From the NCBI GenBank assembly GCA_014925825.1, contig JACGCK010000002.1, forward strand, positions 744,001-808,000: a DNA stretch of 64,000 bases, written 5' to 3'. This DNA comes from Pholiota molesta (Eukaryota > Basidiomycota > Agaricomycetes > Agaricales > Strophariaceae). The notes under the pieces are model-generated. The model did not search any database, was not told the DNA's origin, and saw nothing but the letters and a program-made list of their open reading frames with translations. The translations under genes were made by a program, and so were the position numbers. This document shows positions 47,271 to 59,907 of this stretch, in pieces (position 1 is the stretch's first letter; the number at the start of each line of letters is the position of its first letter).

Positions 47271-48584
47271 ATGTTGCGCTTGCCTCCATCATCGTTTCGA
47301 CCGCTCGCCAACTCCGCCCTCCTATCCTCCGCATTCAGAAGGCCGCCAACCATTGGTCTCGATTCTTCAGCAATGGATTCGCTCGGCTGCCTCAGAAAAA
47401 GCCAACTAACTTCCGGAGTTTCCTCAATGGCTCGCGGACAATTATGACGGAGTTTCAACCAATGGTTCAGCAGTCCCAGCCATTTTCCTGGCAAAGATTT
47501 GGTCTTACTGCAGTAAGTGATCTTAAATTGGAACACTTGACCTCTGGTTTGATTGCCGTTCCATAGGCTGGTGTTGCAGGAGTTGTTTTCGCCCTCGACG
47601 CCATCTTGAACAGAGATACCCGGGATCCGCTTTCAGTGGCAGAGAAATCATTATTGAATGACAGCTTTAAATACACTGGAGGTGGACTGATTCTTACCGC
47701 ACTTGCGGCCCGCAGTCTCTTTCGCTCTGGGGTGGCTTTCAAAATCATGGCTACCAATCCTTGTAAGTTTGTCAGTACAGTTGATAATTTTGGATGTTAA
47801 ACTTGATGTCAAGGGATCGTTCTTGGTGTTAGCCTTGTTGGAAGTATTGGCACTATGATGGGTGCTATGTACACTCCACCTGAGAACACTGTGCAAAAGC
47901 ATTTGTTTTGGCTGGTAAGTTTTGCCAATAACTGACCATGGATCGCGACCTATTAACAGGTATGATAGGGATTCAATGCCTGTCAAGCTGCTACCTTGAG
48001 CCCTCTATTTTTCTTTAGTCCTGCCATTCTTTCCAGGGCTGCTCTCTACACAGTAGGCATCGTAGGATCCCTCTCGTATGTAGGGGCCACTGCGAGGTCA
48101 GTGCTTTCTCTCTTCGTCATCGCTGAATTATAATCCCACTCTTATTTAGGAATGATAAATATCTCAACTTGGTGGTCCTTTGTTGGCCGGAGTTACTGTA
48201 GTCGCCCTCAGCTCTCTGGCTCCGATGATACTTCCCATGGGTATTCGATCTCTTGCTCTTGTTGAAGGAGTGACTCTCTATGGTGGACTCGCTGTCTTCG
48301 GTGGTTTCGTGCTCTACGAGTGAGTCTCAGTCTACATTATCAATGATTTATGCCCTTATAAATGTATTTTTTTTAGCACTCAAAAAATTCTCCAACACGC
48401 TCGTATGGCCGAAGCTGGTGTGATGAAGGCCGATCCAATCAACGAATCTATTGGTTTTGAGCTCGATATGATCAATATCTTGTACGTGCCATGTTTTAAT
48501 TCTTTCGAAGCGGTCTAATATTTTCTTGCCGATAGTATTCGACTTGTCCAAATCCTTTCTATGCAGGGTAACAGAAAAAAGTAA
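47271..48584 (+). CDS. Mitochondrial BAX-inhibitor-1 family protein, TMBIM5/GHITM-like
   Basis: The ATG at 47271 gives an Arg/Ser-rich leader (MLRLPPSSFRPLANSALLSS) typical of mitochondrial import. Then come NHWSRFFSNGFARLP, FKYTGGGLILTALAARSLF and several membrane helices, including IVLGVSLVGSIGTMMGAMYT and LFFFSPAILSRAALYTVGIV. The family signature GGLAVFGGFVLYDTQKILQH follows, then the C-terminal NIFIRLVQILSMQ. TMBIM5/GHITM proteins sit in the inner mitochondrial membrane and affect cristae and cation exchange. The frame needs an extra base near 47,345 and another at ~48,172, where TTGGTGGTCC should be TTGGGTGGTCC to give LGGPLLAGVTVVAL. Introns are 47-64 nt. Confidence 0.85.
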
Positions 48585-48800
48585 TGTTTCGCATTCACCG
48601 CTACACACCACTCACCTAAGTTGCCACTCACTATTTTCATTTTAACCACATCAATAACAATGTACCAAAACATACATACTCATTGTATTTCTATCTCGTA
48701 TAAGTACTCAAGTACTCAAAATTTTGAACCAATAAAGCATCCGTTACATCTTCTGGATTTCTTCGTTGAGGACAAATATACACTAGAAATATGTCAGATC

Positions 48801-51339
48801 TCAAACAGTGCCTGTCTTTCCAAGGCTTTCCAAAATCTTGAGGAAACCTCCAGGATCCACAATTTCCGTTCCACCATAAGTCACTCGTTTACCTGACTTC
48901 TCTGCCCATTCCTCGAGGTTCCCATATTCTACATAACTTGCACCACCAACAACAAACACCATGCCATCAGCAAATACCATGCGCTTCGCTCTGTTAACGC
49001 CGCTGCTTCCAGGGACACCAGGCATACCGGCCGTAGCATGTCGAGGGGCACGCGGATCAAGGAAGATATATTCGTCAGTCACTGCTAGAGACTGGTTCGA
49101 TGCGGCCGAGGAATCCATGAGCGCCTCAGTCAACCTGGTTACCGGGAAGAGCTTGTTGGTGGGCAAAAAGTTTTTGACTCCTGAAATGAGGGTATCGAAT
49201 CTGCCGTCTTTCAGACGGTCCGTGAGCTATTTGAGCAGAAATGAATCAATAAAAAAATGACATCGCGAAGGTATAAATGAAAATTATACCCTATTTCCTA
49301 GTGCACTGAAACCTTTGAACAACTCTCCTCCCTGGCCACCTACGCCGCCTAGGCTGGGGGTGGCCGTACCTGTGTTGCCGGCACTGATAGAGGAAGTCAT
49401 GCGCGATATCTCTCGTGTTCGGCGGACATATTCGAATGCCGCGACGTCTGCACCAGCGGACTTCAGCTCTTTTTCTAATTCGGCTATGTCGTCTTTGGTA
49501 ATTGCATTATCTGGGGCTGAGAGATAGAAGACGAGTACAAGTCGGAGCTTGTCCCCTGAGGTCAGTTCTCCGTCTGGTCGCGGCGCGCGCAGGAACTCGA
49601 GGATGCTTGCTGTCGTCTAATTCGAAGCAGAAAGTGGTGAGATTGATTTGGATTATCCTTTCAAAGGACCCTTACCTGTCTTGAAATCGCTTCTTCGGTG
49701 CTGAACAGCTCGTCAAGACCGCGTTTCTTGATCTGTTCTAGAAGGGCTGTAGCGATGTTCATATGGGTATCCAGTGTTGCCTTCCTCGCAGTCAATTCTG
49801 GTAATTGTGTAATTGCCGTTTTCAGATGCGATGCATTAGTGGTTAGGTCTCTGCAAATTAATAATGATGAGGCTTTGATATCCTTTCCATACATAATCCT
49901 GTACTCACAGCTGTGAAATATCATTAACGTCGCTAACACCTGTGCTGCGCGTAATCTCTGCAGCATCCTGTTTATACTTGTTCAATTGTGCATCGATTTC
50001 TTCTGCTACTTGGGGAAAGGGCTAGCCGCATTTTGAGCCCAGAAGAAATCTTTTGAATCGAGATCGTAGGATTTCTTCGTGTTCTGTTGCGTTACGGTGA
50101 CGCGGTTCAGCTTGATATCCAAACAATCTGAGACTAAGCTTGGTAGGTCCATCCATGAGCGAGCGTGGATACGAGATCGACGTTCCGGTCAAGGATGAGC
50201 AATACTAGGAAGTTGGCGTCAGTTTACCGCTTTGGGAAAATAGTGCTATAGGACTCACGAGGTCGTTGTAAATTTGAAAGTCCCGTCGAATCCTGAGCAA
50301 AGAGCGAGGTAGTGCTACCGTGCGACCGGGAAGCAGAAAGAATAGCATCTCTGATTTTGGTTTCTAATTTCTTTGCAATCATTTCGGCTGCATTGCCTCG
50401 TGGCGCACGGATAAAAGGTACATGTCCTATAGTCCTGGTCAAAAATGTAGAGGAAAGTGAAAACGTTAAGATGTACCTGTGGTGACTACTGCGCTGAACA
50501 ATCCGTTGGCTACTCGCTCGATTTCTTCCTCTATTTGTTGCTCGTTGATGATGGTGAATTAAGGATGGTATAAGCAGAGACAGGGCCAGGTGTACTCGTT
50601 GTGGCAGGTGATGTAACTGAAGGTGGTGGTGGTGGTGGTGGTAGAAGAGAAAAGAGTGATGGAGAGGGCGCGATAAAGGACAAATATTGGTCGACAACCT
50701 ACCCTCGAACGTTATATTCAGTAAATGTGAACTATGGCAACAACCCTGTAACGCACTTGTTCAACAAGTTCACCAGTGGCGTCTTGCGCTACAGAAGCTG
50801 CGAGCTCTTCCAGCAGTGCACGAGGAAGCGGTTCAACGAAGTTGAAATGGAAGGATTCATAGAGGTTCTTCTGGAGGTCCTGTGCTATCCTTTTGATGTT
50901 TGCAAGCGTTGGCGACACAAAATAGACAGCAGGAACATCGGGTAGTGGAGGTCGCAACGTATGCAGTTGCCTAACAATCACTTATGAACACGGCCGATTT
51001 GGGGTAAGAGGTCGAGAGACTTACACGTGGAGAGTCACCCCTGCGTCACGTAGATCCTGGACGCGCAGGACGGTCGCCAGTACATCTTTCGTCTGCTGGT
51101 CTAGAATGAGCACCTTCCATACGGGTGGGGCAGATACGGTCTGGGTCTTGAGGCCTGAACCTTTCCCCGCCGTCTGAGAGGCAGCTTCTACGGGCTGGTT
51201 GAGGTTGAGGAGGTTAAGAAGTGCGCTGGTTTGGGCTTGTTGGAGGGTTGTGGGTGCTGTGGGCTACTCTGCGTTCAATATCAATGGGAATTGCTGAAAG
51301 CGAGCATGAATGGTTTACCTGTTTCGGGTTACTCGCCAT
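48801..51339 (-). CDS. SLY1: SLY1-type Sec1/Munc18 (SM) protein
   Basis: The ATG at 51339 (MASNPKQ) leads into [10 protein letters not shown] and [20 protein letters not shown], the SM domain 1 core. Next: [36 protein letters not shown], the Pro-rich [44 protein letters not shown] and [12 protein letters not shown]. The C-terminus contains [35 protein letters not shown] and [19 protein letters not shown]. This is Sly1/SCFD1, which binds syntaxin-type SNAREs (Sed5) for ER-Golgi fusion. Two apparent one-base losses break the frame: at ~50,020 in a C run (needed for [12 protein letters not shown]) and at ~50,548 (needed for [14 protein letters not shown]). Confidence 0.9.
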
Positions 51340-51916
51340 GGCGAGCCTCAATTAGATAAATCGTCCCCAAGATTCGAAAGAGTAGCAGTAATAGTAATAC
51401 TAAATCAGTGACGCTTACACAATATTATGTGGTCACGTGCTAATGTCTCTTTCACGTTTCCTTAGCCTACATTTACAACTTTTTAATGTCTCTTTCACGT
51501 TTCCTTAGCCTACAACTTTTTATTTCATATGTGGTTAGCACTGTCAACTCGCGAAGGCTTCATGTTAGGTGACTGTGAATACAATGCATTAATGAACGTC
51601 ATTGAAGAATTAAGAGGTTCATAAGAAGAAACCCAAATTGGAATATCGGAAGAAACATAGTATTTATCATTTCCAGTGTGTAATTACAGTATTGATACAA
51701 TAATTTATTCAAGAAGCATCGCGGCACCATATAAATTTGTGTTGTTTGGATGATGATGAGGGTAATGTGATTGTGGTAATAATGATAGGAAATATCCAGC
51801 AAAAAAATTGGCAAAAGGAATACTAGAAGAGAAAGAGAATAGTCGCCCGTACTGTGCAGAGGGAAGAAAGATACTGCTGGAAAATATCCGCATGGTGAAG
51901 AAAGGCCGAGTCGATG
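51340..51916. other. Intergenic region with a short tandem duplication
   Basis: This 577-bp AT-rich stretch between two minus-strand genes includes the duplication described separately. No gene is seen. Confidence 0.5.
51441..51520. repeat. Two-copy tandem repeat, 43-bp period
   Basis: The block TAATGTCTCTTTCACGTTTC followed by CTTAGCCTACA occurs at 51441 and again at 51484 with identical sequence over about 31 bases; the spacer differs by a small insertion (TTTAC). It looks like a recent local duplication upstream of SLY1. Confidence 0.75.
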
Positions 51917-54648
51917 CTATCGGCATTGAGATGTCGGGAGCACAGACACCATCAATGTCTTATTAGCAGGACCTGAGCGCGTCCATTCGTCGACAAGCGT
52001 TTTGATATTTTCCATGCCGGGAGAAGCTGGGTTTGGGGACGTGACATGCATCGCAGATGTGTTGTGTCTTCCATCGTCTTCTGTTAACCACAGAGCCGGT
52101 ATATCCCTGCCTTTCCTGGTCTTGCGAGTCATCAATAGACCAGATGACAGTGTCCGTTTTCGCATAGATGGCGGAGTAAGAGTCATGGAATCTAGAGGTG
52201 ATGTTGGGATTGTGAGAAATGGTTCGGGAGATATCAGCGTTGTCAATGTAGATGTCGAAAGTGAGTGGGCCTTAGATGGCGACTTGAATAAATTGAGGGA
52301 AACCCGACGAGAGGAGCTAGTATGATGGTGTTCATCGTCATGACTGGTCTGCAAATGAAGGGCGAACCCTGATAAAGCACTAGTAGATTGTATCCTTCTT
52401 GGGCTTGCTTGAGGCGGAGGCGATAAAGCAGCAGCAGGTGACTTCGGGGACCCAAACGACGAAGTCGATCTCATTGATGAGCTTGAAGAAGCGGTCGAAA
52501 AGGAGGGTCTCTTGGGTGTAAATGATTCTATGGTTGCATGATGAGGCTTAGGGGAACGTAGAGGCGGACATGCCAGATTCAGATGTGGAATATCTTGGAA
52601 TTCCACATCTTCTATATGTTCGAAATCACCCGCGTCCTTGTGCTTTGCCTTGCCTTTCCATGATGGAAGACCGTGATTTTGAGAGGGCAAAACGGGCGAC
52701 CGTACCCAGCCTAGTCCATCATTGTCATTCTCGTTCAGATGTACACCCTCTCCAATGTTACTTGCGCTCCTGTTTGTCCCAATACCGTTCTCAGTCGCCC
52801 CTGTACGACTTCCATAGTCTTGCATGGCATCGTAAGACAGAGGGGTTTCAACGCCATCACTTCCAACAACGACCGAACGATCATTAGTGATTTCTTCCTC
52901 CATTCCGCGTTCAGCGCTTGCAGCAAGGAGCTGAGGCGACCGGCTTTGATATTGTGGAAGTATATGGCGCACGAATTCTCGCATAGACTCGAAGGATCGG
53001 CGAGAAGCTTCCAAAAATGGGTATGCGTGGAAGACGTGTATCTGTCAAAGTTATTATGACTAGCATTCCGGAGTTGATGGAAGAACTTACGGCATCCTCA
53101 TACAGTTCGTGCATCACTTGCACTCCAGCCAAGGTGGCTTTATGAGCTAATAGCGCGATCTCGTCTCTAAGTACTTCCGCATCACCCGCTTGAACTAGCA
53201 ATGGTGGAAGGCCTTTGAAGTCTCCAAATAGTGGACTAGCGTATGGATGAGTAAGATATTCCTCCGTGTGTTCGCCGAGGTAAAGTGCAATTGGATTCAT
53301 GTGATTATCAGCAGTCGGAAATGGCACAACGTCGTATGGGGCGTTCGAATCCCAGGACTCGCAACTCATGGTAAGATCTGTATACATAATTATCATGAGT
53401 AAAGACACTTAGGAGCGATCGCGGAGATGTTACTTACCGACCCAAGGAGACATTAGGATGGCCCCTGATGGAAGCGGATAGTCGTTGTCCCGAAGGTACA
53501 TGAGTAATGCTAGCGAGAGACCACCTCCAGCGCTATCACCACAGACGATAATGTTTTCTGGGGGTATATGCAATTCTTCAGTGAGTCGCATATACGCGCT
53601 TACAACATCATGCAGAGGACCAGGGAAACAGGTTTCGGGTGCCAGACGGTAATCCAGAGCTATTTTAGGAAGCAAGCCGAATGAAGAGTCAGTCGTCGGG
53701 CTGATGGGACGCCGAAGGACGATGTGGGCATACCGAAAACGCGCGAGTCGGTGTATTTGGCAAGCGGTATGGAAATAATTCGTTGTGCTGCGGCACTTGA
53801 CAGATAGTATGCACCTGAATGGTGCACATATCAAAATCATTGATACACCCATTTAAAGATATTATAGTAGCGCACCTCCGTGGATGTATAGAACTACACG
53901 TTCTTTTCGTTTCAAGAACTCTCCAAGAGGGTTTGCATCTGCGCTAGGGGTTGAAGTTCGACTTGAGGTTGGAGATGACTTCTGAGCAGCCTTCCATTCA
54001 GTCTGCATACGCTGCCATGTCTTGAGGCCTACAACCCATTCACCACACAACTCACGTTGGCCGGTTTCTTTGGCATCAAATTGAGCAAGAATTCCGCGAA
54101 GATTTCGTTTCTTAACACAGAAAGTAACTGGGGACACAAGAGCATCTGAAGGAAGTGGCACAAGCCCACCAATTCCCATAAGCATACGAATAGTTTGCTA
54201 ATCCCGAGATCCCATCAGTAAGCTGTTCGGGCAGCGGTGATGTTGAGTTTGGCAGCTTACGATGTCCACCAGAGCACTATGACGCTCAGCGCCACGTATC
54301 AGGCTAGTGAGGATAGTCATTTCTATCCCCCAAGATTTTCGACGCGGGCCCCATATGTGATGCGAGAGGACATCGGAGGTAACTTCAGTGGCTAAGGGAA
54401 GATCCTTCAGTGAGGGTAGCATATGAAGGAGAACTGCGGTGACCTTTGGAGGCGACGACAATACCAAACTTCAAGTAGTCCCAGATACGCAATGGCCGTC
54501 GCGGTTGAAGCTTCAGCTTGGGGTCAACGCGCGCTGAAGGCGGAGGAGATCCGGTTTCATAGTGGAGTAGAGATTGGGTTGGCGAGCGTTGAGTAGGCTG
54601 CACCTGAGGAGGCTGGAGACGTTTGGAAGCAAAGAACCAGTACGACAT
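51917..54648 (-). CDS. Alpha/beta hydrolase (hormone-sensitive lipase/steryl acetyl hydrolase type)
   Basis: The HGGAYYLSS oxyanion motif spans a splice site; the nucleophile elbow is GDSAGGGLSLALLMYLR, the acid region is LLVQAGDAEVLRDE, and the catalytic His lies in DAVHVFHAYPFLEAS. LDYRLAPETCFPGPLHD is the usual segment before the elbow. This is hydrolase family IV (HSL-like). About 330 extra residues follow the hydrolase: Ser/Pro-rich, disordered, with LDSMTLTPPSMRKRTLSS. An upstream hydrophobic segment (SPPFIIPSLFPILCMSYWFF) could be a membrane anchor if the start lies above the ATG at 54648. Near 54,455 the frame shifts by one base (VVASK to VTAVLLHMLP), an extra base or two missing. It may deacetylate sterols or cleave lipid esters; the substrate is unknown. 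Confidence 0.88.
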
Positions 54649-54836
54649 GCATAAGATGGGGAAGAGAGATGGAATAATAAAAGGAGGGCTAGTACATGGC
54701 AGAAGAGAAAGAGTTTCAGGATTATGGAACACAGGCACCTGCACTTTTGATCGACTCCCGATCCGTCGCCCAAAACGGGAAGTCAGCTGATGGCTACCCC
54801 GCAGTCCGCACCGAACCACCCCGCAACGTCATATCT

Positions 54837-56632
<1,796 letters not shown>

Positions 56633-57258
56633 TGTAGCACTAGATCGTCAAACTGAATGGATCGAAGGCAAATATTAGTAAGGAAACACAATTAGAGGAG
56701 TGAAAGACTCGCCTTCAATAAGTGACAAGCGATAGACGTCGTTATTAAGATTGATTAGTTGACTGCTCTACCAAGTGCAGCTGAGTGTAGTGTGAATTTA
56801 CTTTATCGAGCCAAAAACCTTAGTAAATTCAATACTTACACGTGACACGCGTTACAACTTTTTCACTTCAAAGACTCAAAGTTGTACTTACTAGTTCTCC
56901 TTGAGTTCTCCTACTACTAAGTACTACTAGTACTAAGTATACTTACACAGCCGACATCTCTATGAACAAACTGGTTGCCAGAGAATTGCGATATCGATAC
57001 TGACTAAGCTCACTCTCCTGCCAGTGGTTAAACCTCAATATCTTTCACCTGAAAACAGGATATTTTGACATTGATATTTATTATATGTGGTTATTAACGA
57101 CGCAAAACAGTCCCTACTTATATATAATTATAGAGAGAGATATGAAGAGGCAAAGAGAATCACAAATCAGTCATACAGAAAGCGATGGAACGAAAATCAT
57201 AGCGATTGACGAAAAGAGCAGAAAGGATACACAAAGACCAGTCCAAGAGAAAGGTTCA
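56633..57258. other. Intergenic region, AT-rich
   Basis: This 626-bp stretch has repeats of the trinucleotide ACT/AGT (around 56,895-56,945, TACTACTAAGTACTACTAG) and no coding frame of interest. Confidence 0.5.
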
Positions 57259-59523
57259 TCAAGCATCCACCAATCTTTCCGCGTAAACCTTCCATATCAT
57301 CCCTCCCACCTCTCCTACCTCAATAGTACTCGACCCAACCGGCAAATGGATATTCCATTCGCCTGGAGTGTCCGATTGCTCCTTGACCACGAAGTTATTC
57401 AGCTTCAATTGAATCTCGCTAACTTTGGTCGGTTTCTTCTTAGAAGCTTTGGAAGCTTTTGTAGCTGTAGCGGCAGCCTGTGCTGCCTTCGCAGCAGCTA
57501 CGCTGGTAGCTTTCGGGGGCCGGCCACGTCCACGTCCCTTTCCTTTCCTCCGATTGCTCTTGGGAGAAACTGATCCTGATTCCACGTCGATATCCATATC
57601 GTCTTCGTTTTTGTCAGCTTCATTCTCATCCGCACTGCTCTCCTCTTCATCATCGTCTCCCAAATACAATATATTGCTGATGATGATGCTTGATTCTCCT
57701 GATCCAAGTCGCACAGCCCAGCTTTTGACGCCGTCACGATGATCCAGACTCAACACCCTCCCTGTCGGCTGTATTCGAAGATTGATAGACCTCAGTTGAC
57801 GATTCAAAGGAAGAACTACAGGCGCAGGGGATTGTGAAGCAGAATATGAATTCAATACAGGCGGAGGATGGAAAACGGGCGGAGTTGTGGAGGTTGTGGC
57901 AGGGCCGGGTGTATGGGCGGGAGGCGGAGGAACATAAGGAGCACGCGGATAGTGCGAAGGAGTAGCGTTAATAAACGAAACCCCTTGAGCAGGCGCCTGG
58001 GGCGTCGGTACTTTGGCCGGTGGTTGAGCCTGTGATTTGGATTGGGTCTTTGGCGCTTTAGTAACTGGTGCCACCGTTTCAGAGGGCCCAGAAGTAGTTG
58101 GAATAAGCGGTGGATGAGTTTGTGGTGCAGTCGTGGACGGCTGAGGCGTAGCCTTTGAGGAGCTAGGCGGATGTGCAGCTGGTACTCGCAGGAAAAGAGA
58201 TGATGAACTCTGTTCCTGTTTTGTCAACTGTTGTGTTGCGCCTGATGTTGCTGTCTGCGCAGCTTGAGGAGGCTTGATCTTGATCTTGTTCGACGGCTTG
58301 GCTGCATACTTGGCATAATCTGGCAGGGAATGGGGAGCTGGCATGTCCGACATGAGCTGTCGAAAGTAATCCTAAAATGAGAGTAACAATAATTAGAGAA
58401 AACATCGCATCAGGTTCAAAATTTGGTACCCTTAAGGTAGTTGCGTCGTTCCAAATGGTAGTGTGCTCTTGATTGAAAGTTAACGCATTGGAGAATACAA
58501 GTTCCACGTCTGCAGCGAATTGAGCTGCTGAGTGATATTCTTTGCGTTTAATGTGTTTCTGTGTACAATATGACAATCATAAAGTGAGAGAGAGAGAGAA
58601 GACGTACGTAGATGGCTTCGAGGCACTGAGGATGCTTGATTTCCTTGTAGTATGACGGCCAATCTTTCTTGGATGGTAGAACCATGAAAATGTCCGATAG
58701 AGTACGTCCTCTATATGTGCAAATTTTGAGAATAAGGCATTGAAATTTGTGGACAGACGTACGTGGCATCCTTTTTCGCCACCAGTTTCTCTAGCTTGCT
58801 TTTCATCAGGCGATTCAGGCTAGGAGCCTTCTTTTCATCTTCTTCAGCGCTTGGTACCATCCTACTATATGTTTTATGGACTAATTTCTAGAAACGGGCA
58901 TGAGACGGGATTGCCAATAGCGTAAAGAAGATACCAAGGTTTGAATGCTCGTATTAACATACCAGGAGTTCCTTTGCGTCTTGGACGATCAAGCTTTCAG
59001 GCTGGTTATACTGCTTTGCATTTGCAAAAAGGAGCTCGAAATCGTTCTTGACGGCTTCAAGGGATGGGTATTCATGGCGGTCCAACTTCCTCTTGATGTC
59101 ATCGAGGGCGATAGGTTGTTTAATGAGCTCGTAGTAATCTGGGTACTCTTTCTTTGGTGGTTTGCGCCAAAAGGGGCGAGAAATGGCGGCTCCACTATGA
59201 AGAGGATGAAAAAGAGGAGTGATGGTGGTTCGTGTCAGAATTGAGCGTGAACGTAGGAAGGACCAAAAGGAAAAAGAGGAGTTCCAATAAGGCAGCCACT
59301 CACTCTTTGTCCACCGCGTCTTTTACAGCAGTCCACAGCGTCATTCCTTTCTCTTTGATCTGCTGCGGACTGCTCTCGCCACCACTCGAATTGAAAGATT
59401 CAACCGGGTCCGACATTGTCACATCTACATCTGACGAGGGCTCTCCTTCTCTACGCCGTTTGCTATGTCTAGGTCCTTCGTCTCTCCGGTTCCGTTGATG
59501 GTTCCATGCTCTCGTTTCGACAT
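57259..59523 (-). CDS. Tandem bromodomain protein, RSC4-like chromatin remodelling subunit
   Basis: The N-terminus reads MSKREHGTINGTGETKDLD from the ATG at 59523, then SKRRREGEPSSDVDVTMSDP after an apparent one-base loss near 59,460; ATG 59416 (MSDPVESF) is the fallback start. Bromodomain 1 has FWRKPPKKEYPDYYELIKQP and FELLFANAKQYNQPES. Bromodomain 2 has DIFMVLPSKKDWPSYYKEIK and VELVFSNALTFNQEHTTIW. After a Pro/Ala/Thr-rich linker the C-terminal region has RQLRSINLRIQPTGRVLSLD and a Lys/Arg-rich AT-hook-like KGKGRGRGRPPKATS. This arrangement matches Rsc4 and fungal polybromo-type subunits of RSC, which bind acetylated histone tails. Confidence 0.87.
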
Positions 59524-59907
59524 TATCCGCACAGCTTTGCCACTCGTGGATAAGAACCTGCTATGCTTTTACAGGACAAGGAAACAGATAACAGGTGTGG
59601 AAAAGGCGAAAATGGCTGAGGTGCTATGGTATGCAGTCGGACTGGCGTTTATTGGGCAAGGTCACGTGGCATAACGCGTTGATATTAGCTCTGTGTGCGC
59701 GTGTGTACGCGTGGGCACTTTGTCTATGAAACGCTTTTCATAGCACTACAAAAAGACATGGCTGATAATCAGGTCTGGGTGCAGGCTTTCAAAAATAGGC
59801 GCGAACTACAGATATAATTTTTCGCGAACTGAAATACAGATAAGTAATGCCCTACAGTAACTCTATCATGTCACAGAATACAAACTTGAACACGAAGCTC
59901 ATGATAG
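59524..59907. other. Intergenic region between two minus-strand genes
   Basis: This 384-bp region holds a GT-rich tract (GTGTGCGCGTGTGTACGCGTG at about 59,692) and no gene. Confidence 0.45.

Noticed and set aside
50620..50645. GGT-repeat microsatellite
   Set aside because: It is the antisense of a polyproline stretch in the SLY1 coding region, as expected for that segment.
53340..53360. GTTCGAATCCCAG, like a tRNA T-arm
   Set aside because: It lies inside a well-supported hydrolase exon (SWDSNAPYD on the minus strand) and no acceptor stem or anticodon arm surrounds it.
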